Below, in pieces: positions 29,001 through 41,700 of a DNA stretch of 64,000 nucleotides. The notes beneath the pieces are model-generated. The model saw only the letters and a program-made list of their open reading frames with translations, was not told the DNA's origin and did not search any database. Position numbers and translations under genes: made by a program. The stretch comes from Euborellia annulipes. Lineage: Eukaryota; Arthropoda; Insecta; Dermaptera; Anisolabididae. Position 1 is the stretch's first letter. Every line of letters starts with the position of its first letter. The DNA lies in the NCBI GenBank assembly GCA_023213315.1, contig JAKCPI010007977.1, positions 186,001-250,000 of the forward strand, in the 5' to 3' direction.

Positions 29001-32000
29001 TTTTCTTTAATCATTTTCTACACAAAAAAGTTTCAGCAGTAATTTTAATAATTATTTTTTTTTAATTTTCACATCTCTCAACAGAGACAAACTCCAATTA
29101 CAGAGAGACGGATGAGACATTGGCAATGTTTGAGAATTTTCACGGCAAGTGGGATTTGAACCCGAGTTGTATAGCAACTCTAGATTCGTAATCCGCAGCT
29201 TATCCGATTAGCCAGAAGCCTTCTCATATTATTTGGCATAGAAAATTATTAATTGTTATTTACATTTTCCTTATATTGTATTTCCATTTAAAGAAATTTG
29301 TTAACAAATAAGAATATGAGCATGAACGAATATTTTTTTAACTTTCAACAATGATAATTCTTTAACATGAAATTAGGCGCTTTCGAATTGTGTTCATGGT
29401 CGTTGCGAACAGTGACCGCCATTCGCAGCCAAATTGATAGGTATATCAAATTTGACCAACAGATATTTAATTTTTTACAGTTTATATACCCGTATATATA
29501 TTTTGAAATATTTTATTTAGAACAATACAAAATATAAAAAGGATCAGAGCCTTTGGAGGGGGGGGTGTCACCCCTGCTCCCCAAATGACGCCACTGCATA
29601 TAACTATATTTACTCTAATTATAAAAACTAACATTCTTAATCTAGATTTTTTTTTTAATCAAATAAATAAATAATTTTTAACTTGGACGACTCAGAAAAA
29701 ATGGCTTAAATTAAAAAATGAAAGATGCATTAAGTCATGATTATTATACTTTAGAGAAAACGTAAAAGATTATTATTGATTTTTAGAGAATAATAAATTA
29801 AAAGATATTAAAAGATTCCTTAAATTTCTCCCCATTTCCTCTAAATTCTGATGGTATTTGATTAAACATTCCACAAATGTCGATTCATAATGGCACGAAA
29901 TATATTTCCTTTGAAATTAAAAATGTCAAAGAGGATTAGTCTATTTAAATAAATAAAAAATACATTCTCATAATAATTATTAAATATAAAAAATACTAGA
30001 ATAAACATTAAAAGTGAATTTTTCAATTCATATAAATATTTTCCTCTGGACTAAGGAAAAAATTTCCAGAGGAATATTAGGCTTTTAGAAAAAATAATAA
30101 TAAACAGAAGAATGTTTGATTTAGTCAAAAAAAGGAAGAATCATGACTCTCAAAAGGGCGCAAATAATGAAGAAAAGGTAGAAAATAGAAGATAGAAGAT
30201 AGGTCTTCGGACCTTATGCACCCATTCCAAAAAAAAAAAAAAAAAAAAAGAAAAGCTTTTCTGGAATTCCTCCTTTAGAAAACACTAAATATGTGAAAAC
30301 AAATAAATAATCAAATGCTGAATCCTTTTACAACTAGAATAAAGAATGGATACACAAGATTAAAGAGCAGATGCCTTGCATACCAGTGCTTTCAAAAAGT
30401 GTATAAACACATCATAAATTAATCAATCTGTCAAATAGGCAAGTTCAGTCAGCTGATTAAAGAGACGTGTTTTGCTCTTTAAAAAAAAATCTGGTGTGAC
30501 TGGTCGCACAGCACACAACTTTCTCTTTGGTAAGACAAAATTGTGTTCTGTGATTGTCACACCTGTTTTTGTGTCGACCTATGTTTAGTTTCAGCCGATA
30601 CAATAGAATTCAAGATATAAAATAGAAAAATATTTATATTTTGTTACCATGGCAATCATTTCTAATATCTTCCCAATGAAGCATAAGAGTAAAGTGTGCT
30701 TCAAACAATTTTGAGGGCAAAATGAGAATATACATTTTAATGAGGATCTAAAAAATAATTTATTTTTGAATTTTAATCAAAATCGTTTTTGAAAAAAACT
30801 GAAAAAGTATATCAGTAAAGTACTAGTACTTTTTAGCCGATTTTGATTAAAAGCTCAGAGGGGTGCCTAACTTAATATAAAATTTCAATCTCCTAGCTCA
30901 ATTCCTTCATGCTTTAAATTGAACACAGACAGACCATGTTGCGGAAACCACTTTTTTGGACTCGAGGGTATATCCATCAAAATCTCGACATCGAATTTTC
31001 GACATGAAACCAATACTTTCTCTCTCTATATAAAAAGTAAAAAATGGAAAATTTGAAAAATCATGCAGTGATTGATTATTTATTTAAAAGGATTAACAAA
31101 AAGGAAATTTTTGATGAATGTTTTTAGGGGACAGTGAAGTAATAAATGTTCAATTACTGCACGATTTTTCAATTTTTTAACAAGTAAAACAATTCTCTTC
31201 AATCAGTTGAATGAACAAATCTATTTGACAAATCGATTAATTTGATATGTTCATATGAAGGAAGGAAGGACGTTTTCAACAACGATATATTTTTGCATTG
31301 TGTTTTGTTGTGTCAGGCTAGGAACTTTGTAAACGACCTAAGATTCAAGATTTAAGAGAAATGTAGGTCTCTAAAGGCAATTAATTTTTTCGTTCCTTTA
31401 TCTAAGACAATTCACATTATGAAACATTTTAATATTTTTTAAAGATAATAAAAAAAATTTCATTTATTTAATAGAACCTTCTCCTTAAAATAAAGTTCTT
31501 TTAGAATATTGATTTAAATCAGTTCACAAAACTATTTATTTTGAAATTATTATTTGAATCATTTTTTATATGAAACCGGTAGTAAAGTATTTCTCCTCTA
31601 TTTACTTCTCTAAAATGGGAAAAAATTGAATTGTTTCTATTTAATTAAGAGAAAATTGAGAGATTTGTTTTATTCACTCAATGGAAAAATTAGACCAACC
31701 AAAACAAAACTTTCCTTTGTTGTCTTTTCGAGTTTTTCATGGCCATTCCATTTAAATTAAATCATGTCTTGAGATTATAGGACATATTCTCAAATTGATT
31801 TTTGCATCATCAATTCACTTATAATCAAATTTGGCGTAATATGTAATGAAAAATGAGTTTTTTCAAAACATTAGAATAAAAGTATGTTACATCGAATCTT
31901 TGAATTTTTCATTGTAAGAGTAGATAGGCTGTGAATTCTCGTTGCTGACCTTGATACGATGCACGCCAGCTATCTTCTTGATCTGGCTTTCGATTGTTTG

Positions 32001-32664
32001 CACGCATGATTGACATGTCATACCGACGATATGAACTTTGAAGGAGGCAATCTCCGGGTCATCAGGATCACCGTCCTGCCGGAGAAGCCCGTACCCATAG
32101 GAAGCCATTTGGCTCCTGAAACAAACACAAGACACATTTTTAACACTCATTTCAATTCAAAAGATTTAATTCTTAACCATTAAACAACTGCCACTGATGT
32201 CTTTATTGGAATTTATTTAATAATTTTTATCTATATAGTGACATCTGAAAATTTATGAAACAGTAAAAATATATCAACCACAGTAATAAAATCCCATTAA
32301 TCCATTTCTGATTAGAATATCAAGGATAAGCAACAAATTATTTTTTTAACTCCTTTAATAGTTCCATGACGTGTTATCAAAGATGGTCCTATTATTATAT
32401 TATACTGTATATGATAAGGAGCGATTTATACAACTTTACTTAATGAAAAGTATTCAGAAGAATATAATTAAAACATATAAAACATTTCATATTAAAAAAT
32501 ATATTATTTTTAATTATCCTATAAACAAGTTTACATTTATTAAAAATAATTGATTGATGTTAGACATCTCTTAGGTGTGTATATCGAAATATTTATATTA
32601 TGTTATAGTTCATATATCGTTTTCTTATAGTATCAAATGAATTTGCTTTCATTCATTATAATTT

Positions 32665-32702
<38 letters not shown>

Positions 32703-35700
32703 CATTCTATGCCATCATTAAGGGGGGGGGGAAGGGCGGATACCCCTTTAAATTACCGAAATTAAAAAAAAATAGTGTGCTGTGCGACGAGTCACACCAG
32801 ATTACCCCCCCCCCCCCTCCCCGAGAAACACCTCTGGATCCGCCCTTGGGGGGGGGGCATCTGCCCAGGACTTTTGATTTCATTTTAATTTTTTTCTTAT
32901 TCTTTCACAATTAAAATATTTAATAATATACATATTCATATTTTTGACAGCCTTTTATTTTACGAGAACGAAATTTTTTTAACAAAGGATTTTTTGGGAT
33001 TAAATATATATAATCTCCATTTTGGAAATTAACATAAACTCAATCAATGTCTATACCCGTATATGGCATATACTGTAGATCAACACTAATTATATGACAT
33101 GGCCTGGTTGGGCACAGAAAATACAAGATCTATTAGTATTCAAAGATAAAAGAAGAATTTTATAATTTTTTTTTTTCAATAATAGTACATCTATTTAATC
33201 ATTATTCTCAAAATATGGTTTATTTATATATATATTTTTATTTAAGGTCTTTTTCGGCATCTAAGGCCATTTACATATTTTCTTATTATATGAAGCTATT
33301 GCCCTAGAGCGTGGTGGGATAAATAGAGACTTTCATTCATTGAATTTTAGAGAAATCTCCTCCTCTTTCAACAACAATTAATTTAAAGGAAGTGGGGGGG
33401 GGGCGCCTTTAAATGAATTGTTGTTGAATATTTTTTTTTTATGTTTCATAAATAAAATAGAATATAAAATTTTAATTAAATATGATTTATGAAGAAAAAA
33501 AAAAAACACTTGTAACTAAGTAAATCACAGTATTGAGAAATGATAACCATATGATTAAATGATTTGGTTTGTGACGTCACATTGTTTCCCCACCCCTCCT
33601 CTCTCTCGCTCGTACATTCTTAAAAAAGGTAAGCGACCGAAAAGGAAATGATTTCATAATCAATTCTTATTTATCTTATTTATCAATCGGCATTACACTC
33701 TTACCGTTTTCTCGAACCCCCAAGAAGCGGGTCTTTTTCAGACATTTTGGCAATGATAAAAATCAACTGACAAGGTAATTAATATACTATCCTATATAGA
33801 TTCGGTAAAGTAAACTCGAGTGTCGTGTGCAAAACATATATTCTGTATAAGATTAGTCCAAAGGTCAAGAGTGAATTTTTCCAAGAAGAGATAAGTGTTT
33901 TCTCGTGTGTAAAAAACTAAACAATGGGTAATTTATTTCACTAAGGTAAAAAAAATACACAGATAATAGACACATGCAGTTGATTGGGTTCCTAAGAGAA
34001 TAAGACTCCGATCTGTTACAAAGTTGTTAAGAGAGGAATTCCAGAAGTGCGGATATAACGTCATGTATTATTTCCCTTGTGTTTTTAATGCACGTGATTT
34101 CCTGGAGAGAATTATCAAGAAATTATAATTTTTTTAAAGATAATATTAAAAATATATTTATATAGTAGCTTATTTATTTTATTTTAAGAAATATACATTA
34201 AGTGTTAAAAATTTTAATTTTTAATAAATCTTTGAAACTTTTATTATTTTTATTTATTTTTAAATTTTTCTATATATAGTATATACCAAGGGGTTGCGTT
34301 ATCTAGAAAAAGCCCAAAAATCGAATGGGCGAAAAAATAAAATATGCGTAAAAATTCTATTTGAAAAAAAAAAAAAAAAAAATGAAAAATACTAAAATTA
34401 ATAGTAACTAGAGCAAAATTTGCAATTATGACGACCTCCCCTAGGCTTTGTTTTCAAGTTTAGTCAATATTTTATTTAAATTATTTTTAAATATGAAGTT
34501 TTGAAAAAAAGCACTTGTACTATGAGAACAGTTCTGTTTGATTATATGTAAAAATTTTTTTAAACGAATGTTTTTATAAATAAACTACAGTTATTCAAAA
34601 GATAAGATTGAAAACCAGTTAGTAAAAAATAAGTTAAGCGTTAATATAAAAAAAAGAAATATTTTTTTATGTCGATTTACTTTGAATAAATAAATAGTGA
34701 GAAAGATTTTTAAGTCAAAAATTTAAATCGTGTGATTTGAATTTTTCTCAATGGTTGACCGGATTTATAATTATTTCATTTGGCGTAAATGCCCCCCCCC
34801 TCCCCCATTTCAAGCTTAATTTCACGAAAGAATAAATTAAGGTCGCCTCCCCCTTCACTGTGACACGTCCTTAAGGGTTCAGGTATTAGAAAACTTAATG
34901 GTAGCATTACTTCGGGGCTAATATATTATCATAAGCAAAAAAATCTGGTGAGAAAGCACATTACACAACTTTCGAATATAAAATAATGCTCTGTGCTTGT
35001 CACACCAGATTTTTGTGTAGGCATATGTCTAATTTCCGCCAATATATTAGAATTCAAGATGTAAAATTTATAAACATGGTAAAATATTTATATTTTGTTA
35101 CCATGGCAACCATTTCTCCTATCCTTAATATGAAGTACAAGAGTAAAGTAAAGTGGGCTTCAAACAATTTTGAGGGCAAAATGAGAATATACATTTTAAA
35201 GACCATTTAAAAAATAATTAATTTTTGAATTTTAAAAAAATCAAAAAAAAAAAAAAAAAAACTTAAAAAGTACATCAGTAAAGTACTTTATGGCCGATTT
35301 TGTTCAAAATCTTCGTGTCCGGTCCCATTGGAGTCCTTAACTTAAATATAAAATTTCAACCTCGTAGCTCTTTTCGTTCTTGAGATATTTTGTTCCCAGA
35401 CACACAGACAGACAATGTTGCGAAAAACAATTTTTTGGGCTTAAACGATCTCAAAACGTGTATATCCATCAAAATTTCGACATCGAATTTTTGACATGAA
35501 ACCAATACTTTCTATATATATTAACATATATACAGTATAAGTAAGATAATGTAGAAATATTAAATAAATATAAATAAGTTCTCTCAATAAGTTTCTGAAG
35601 CCTAAAGTTGTTAGTGCGCGATACCTTGCAGGTATAAAAAGTGGAATTTTTTATTTAAAAAATTTTCACTTTATCTTGAGTCTGGCTTTAAACGAACCTA

Positions 35701-38700
35701 TTCCGAAATGGGATCATATGATTATTTGATCCACTATTCAAAATATAGGCACAAAAGGTCCAGGCTACGTTACTTGAATGCTTATTGACCTATATAATAG
35801 TATAAAAATTAATTATATCTCTTTATTATAAATATGTAATGTAATTAAAACCCTTTAAATCAATAATATAAAAAAAATTAGAATAATCTGAAAAGCTTAC
35901 TTAAATCGAGTTTATTTCGATTGATGATAAGCTACGGTGAATGAACTGAAGATATTTAAATATTGTAAATAACAGGAAAGAAACAGACAAAGAGCAATTA
36001 GAGACGAATAACATTTTTTTTCTTTTTTGTTAAAAAATTTATCTAATTTGTTTATATACTACATCAGTTATGAGCAGGTTTTTTTTATTTGGATTAAATG
36101 GGGGGGGGGGGGGCAAGGCTGGTAAATGAATTTTAATAATAAAAAAAATTGTCAAGGTTGTTATATTAATTGATTGATTGCCAATATACATAGTTTAGAA
36201 AATAATTACGGCTAATTGATTTAAAATACCTATATTTAAAATATTTTGACTTCTAACAAAAGCATTTGAAAGGGGATCGGGGTATATAGTCTAATGAAGG
36301 GAATGAAAAATAATCAAGTATTTGATTTGAAAAAAGAGATTTATAAATTTATTATCTTTCACTTATTAGCAATTATATTATCTTATTAAAAATTGGCATA
36401 ATTGACAATTTTTTTCTAAGTTCAAAGAATGATCTTTTCCAATTATTAAAAATGTTTAAATTGATAAGCTTTGGATTGCTCATTTTTTTTTAAATTTCCA
36501 TTTAAGAAACGACTAAACTTACAACTTTATAAGCAACAATATACATAACAAACGTCTAGTCTGATATTTGGCAAATTTTTTAAGTTGAGCTTTAATGTGA
36601 AGATATTGATCCTTATACACCTCAAATTTGAGAGGCTTTACGAGCGTAAATAAACTGAATAATAGTGGGTGTCAAAAATCGATGAAAGAGTGGATCGGAT
36701 CATTGGTGCGCTCTTGTAGCGCCTAAGCCAGGGCAACCCGCAATGACGAATTTCATTTTCACCCTTGGCAACGTAATATTTTAACAATATATTTAAAAAA
36801 ATCCTTTGTAATTACTTCAATGCAAATGAAAGAGTGGTAAATGATATTCTATTCAATAGTCTCATCTGACGACTTTTTCTCGAGGGGAACATAAAATTGC
36901 GTTTCCAACCAGTGAAGGTGACAATCAAACAAGAAGTGGCACAATTGGTCTTGAGATTTTGACCAGAGAGTGTGAGAAGAAAATTGCATTCAAATGGAAG
37001 AATATCTATCTGACACTATTATTATTATGAATTTCCTACCGCGATACCTGTTATTTACCAAAGTTGCTTTGAAGCAAGCTGTCACCCAACTGGCACCCCA
37101 GAAGTTAAGTAATCTATCTCTAACTTCATTTCTAAAAAGTACTTTTATTCAACCCAATCTATGCAAAGGAAAATGTCCTAGTTTACAGAACGACGTAGAC
37201 AATTTCTTGAGAAGGGGGTAGGGGTGTAGCACTAACTCCATCTCATAGTAGTTCCCTGAGGGCTTTTGTGATGGTATTCAATACTTGAGGAATTGTATAC
37301 ATTAAATAAAACCCGGCAAGTCAGGAATCCGAATACCGATAGCATGTCAAGCTGCCCTGTTAACTCCGTCTCTATCTGACACTATCTAATATGATATACA
37401 TTTAAAATGGAATGGAATTACATAATAAATTTTAATTTTATTAAAAAACTGACTGTTCATTTAAAAAATCTCCAGCAATGTTTTAAAGCATTTTTTTTTA
37501 CTGTTATCGTGGAAGGGAGAATAACAAAAAAATTAATTTTGTGGCATTCTATATGTTTGCCTATTTTAATAGAAATTCAGGAAATAGGAAATTATCTAAA
37601 CCATTAAAAATATTATATAAAAAAAAAGATAAAAGCTAATAGATTAATATATCATATCAAATAATATAATATATTTGAAATGTTAGCAACGCGATCTTTA
37701 CAAGTAAAAACAAAGTTCAACGTGTCAAACTAGTAGAATATATTTTATTTCCAATGATAAGTAAAAAAATAAAATGAAAAAAATTATTTAATTTATATCA
37801 AAATAATAAATTAAAAGGTGAAATGTTATGTGATTTTTTAAAATATAAATATAATAATAAAACAAAAATTTTATAGGTAAAGTTTATTGTTTAATAAAAT
37901 GAAATATCTGAATGTTTTTTTGTTTTGTATTTTTGGTGTCACTCACTGTACATCAAAATTTCGAAATTAAGAAAGATTTTGTACCCTTGCGCCCAATAAA
38001 AAATGGGGTTTATAATGGTATGAGATAAAAAAAATCTAGTTTAGCTTTTACAATGACCTTTTCTTCGAAGCGCTTTTAACATTTAATTAATTCACCAACT
38101 GTTTTTATGAATATATCCAATAATTAGATATTTATGAGTTTTATTTATTATTTCTCTATTCAGCCCCCGCAAGCCTTAAGTTTAAACAATCAAATCGTAT
38201 TTGTAAAATAAATCATTTTTTTTTAATAATTGTAGCAACAATAAAGACAATACGTCTGACAGCTAAGCATTTTGGTTGCCTAAACTCAAGGTCCAAGTTT
38301 CTCTTCTGGTGGTTAATAGAAGCACCGTGTTATTTTTTCACTAAAAAAGCCCTTTAAAAAAAAGCTTGCTCCTTCTCTCTTTCGCATCCTTAATTTTATA
38401 TCCTGATCTCAAATTATAGGAACAATGAAAATACCAAGTAGCAATAATTTTGCTATAGACAGATAATCTGGGATTAAAATTGATGAGGCATTTTAACCGT
38501 CAGAGATTTCCAACTATTCCATATAAGTTGATAATTTATTGAATATATTATATGAAAACAGGGACAACAACAAGTATATGGGACTTAGGATGGACTAAAG
38601 TCAGAGAGAAAATTAAAAAAAAAATTATAATTTGTTGAACGATACATTATTTGTGTTTATTAAAGCTTTTGTGGTTTGAAATATTATTATTAGGAGAATT

Positions 38701-41700
38701 TTTAATTATAGACCACATTTTTGTATTAAATATTTATTAAAAATTTCTCCTATTAAAGATACATTATTTCCAAGAAAAAGTCATTTTTTCCTCTGACATT
38801 TTTAGAAAGCCCTACAAAAGTCACAGTAGTTTCCAGCACGACTGGCATAGTCCATCAAGAATTGTGTTTTCTGTGCTTGTTAGGAGTAATATTTTTTCCC
38901 ACTTTCTCACATACAGCAGAATTATCCGCTTATCCACTCGCCTCCTCAATTTCCCAGTGTTTTGTTAAATGGAGAGTTCAAGCCATAATACAAAAAGATA
39001 GGTTAAAAGACGATAAATGAGTAAAGGACCATGATGAAAAAATTTAAAAATTTGACTAAATTTGAGGAATCGGTTGCAATAGATGTATGATATTTTAAAT
39101 GGATTTAGATGAGGATGTTTGATCTCAAAAACATACTTGAATTCGCCTATTACACATTAAAAAAAGAAAGAGAAGTAATAGTCAAATAGGAGTGGTAATA
39201 CTTTCCAAGATCCTTGAATAATTCACATAACAATAGTGCCATTAGTAAATGTACTAAAACCTAATTCTTAATAATTCAAAGTTATTTTTATAATTATTAC
39301 TAAAATAATAATGAAGATGCTTAAAATATTCTATATAATACAACAATCATTTTTGTTACCATAAAATAGAAAGGAAATGATGGGAATTACCGAATGAATG
39401 GCCGGTAGGCCGGTGGCCACGTGGTCATAAGAAAAAAGACAGATAGACATTGACAGATGTCACACACACAAGAAGCACACACATTCTATAGCTATGTAAT
39501 AAGCACACTAAACACTTAAGAACACACTACATAAACACAGGAAGTGGAAGGTGACGTGCGGCACTGGCGCATGTACACCAACGACTGCGGGTTAGTATCT
39601 TGGCCGTAAACGACGACCTCGCTCTCGCTCTCGCCCTCGCCCTCACTTCTCTACACACTCCCATCTCAATACATACACACCACTCACTGAGTTTCTCTTG
39701 ACCGAGTTATCTAGAGAACCGTTGCACCCGAGATTCACTTTCAAATTTACTTGGTCTTCGAAATTATTTGACACAATCTTCCAGTCTAGTTAATTAATTG
39801 GTTGGAATAAAATTACTTGTTGTATCTGTTTTAAATAAAAATAATACATATATATTTTTTTTATTTTTAAAGATGTTGATGAAAATTATTGAGATTTAAT
39901 AGTTTCCCCTCTCTTTGATCTAATTTTTTCTCCCTTCAAATTTTTTTACATTTTCTATGTAATACAGATAAAAGTTCTACACCGTGATTTTGATGGAAAT
40001 ACACTTCAAAAATATGGGTCCCGCAAAAGGTATGGGCGAACAAAATAGCTACGAGGGTGAGATTTGATATTTAGGTAAGTTTCCATCGTGGCATGCTCTA
40101 AGAAAGAACGACACAAAAAATTTGTATTCTTAGATAAGAAATTTTACTGTTCATGAAATGTTAATGTGCTAATTATAATAAAATAACTTAATTTTTCAAT
40201 TTTATTGGCGACTCTCATGAACAGTAAAAAATCCATCTAAGAATATTTATTTAAAAAAACTGTTCCCTTCTAATTTATTTAAATAACAAAAAAATATGGC
40301 ATGATGTGCAATAAGGGTGGACCGAAAAAACTCATTTTTTTTTATTTCGAAGTTGTAGTGCAGAAAATCTGCGAATTATATAGACAAAAAACAGGAAAAA
40401 AAATTATCAAAATCGGATTACATCTTCTAGTAGTAGCGCATAGACTCTGAAGTTTGACAAAATATGAAAAAAAAACTTTTATTTTTGAGATTATTTTTTT
40501 AATTTTTGAATTAGATATTTTCGTAAGGGAGAGTACAAGTATTACGTAACGCAATTTTTGAAGATTTTTGACCCCACCTCCCCCATGTAACGCGCCGTAA
40601 CATTTTTCTTTCTCATTCCCCCCCCTAGTCGTTACGTAACTCAAATGGCCATTTTTATCTAAAAATCACAATTATGTTGCGCAAAGTATCGGAAAGTCGC
40701 TAAAATACCAGTTACGTAACGCGTTGTTCAACCCCCTCCCTCTTGTAACGCATGGTAACGTTTTACGAGACCCCCCTCCAAATTGCGTTACGTAATACTT
40801 GTATGCTCCCTAATGTAATAGTTAGTAACGTCTTCCAAAAGAGCCTAAAAACATCTTCTTTCCTCGACTGATTATTCCCGGCGGAGGGAGTGGGAGTTTT
40901 TGCGACCGGGAAGGAATAGAACAGGCCGGCCCGTCGCACGGTCTGACGCCTTTTGAAAATATAGAAGGAAAGAGACTGACATGCAAAGCACAGAAGTACT
41001 GCCAGTCCCAGCTAGGGCAGCACGTGGTCGCCATTCACGTACCCACAAGATGTGGGCCCCTGAGCAAAAAGAGCTCATAAGCCCTAAAATTTGCCAAAAT
41101 AATGAAAAAGTTACATTTTTACAATATCTTTAATATACTTTTTTTTAACTTAATAGTTACAGTATTTTTATTATTTCTAACATAAGAACATTGTGTTTTA
41201 TTATGGTGTAATTCAAAAATTAAAAAAATAATCGCAAAAATGAAATTTTATTTTCATATTTTGTGTTTTTCTTTTTGTTTTTTGTCTATATAATTGGCAA
41301 CTTTTCCGCGCTATTACAACTTCAAAATAAAAAAATGAGATTTTTCGGCCGACCCAAATGTGCAGTCAGTTTCACAAGATTTTTTTTCAATTAAATAGTT
41401 TGGGAGTGTTTAATTTATTTTTCGAATTTGCTTTTTCGTAACTTATTTTAGGATCACCTAAGTTGAGTCTATTTTATATAATTCCAGAATTAAATATGCA
41501 AAAAAATCATGGGGATATTTGTTGTATAATAAATAATATTGATAATTTAATCTTTTAAAAATGTATTTATTTTTTTAATAGAGCTTTCACTTTTATGTAC
41601 TAAATTAATTAGGTTCAATAGAAAGTTTGAATTTAGACAATTAAACATATCATATTTTGTAGTTTTTAGACCTATATTTTATTATTAAATAAAAACAACA

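Larger units (their letters stand above)
28632..31949 (-). other. ATP7 intron 3
   Basis: Bounded by GTCAGC and TTACAG. It includes a tRNA-derived relic (29142-29222), the right end of a G-tract element near 29550-29596 (TGACGCCACTG), an A19-20 run near 30230 and a copy of the palindrome-headed repeat family (30488-31030). The remainder shows no exon. Confidence 0.55.
40312..41357. mobile_element. Element with 85-bp inverted ends hosting two nested insertions
   Basis: GGACCGAAAAAACTCATTTT and its degenerate inverted copy (AAAATGAGATTTTTCGGCCG) bound about 1 kb; the ends continue through GAAGTTGTA and ATTATATAGACAAAAAACA. ATGTGCAA and ATGTGCAG outside the ends look like an 8-bp duplication. 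Inside are a separate miniature element (40526-40811) and a GC-rich repeat (40853-41070). Confidence 0.6.

Noticed and set aside
29142..29222. Functional tRNA gene
   Set aside because: Acceptor and anticodon stems do not pair; only the promoter boxes and variable arm survive.
31887..31949. Continuation of ATP7 exon 3 past HRIK to a stop
   Set aside because: The family length and the exact alignment of exon 4 require splicing at 31950; the extension is intron read-through, though a truncated isoform cannot be excluded.
36994..37221. 75-codon frame
   Set aside because: No domain, no splice partner found; the surrounding region may be an old element but I could not identify it.
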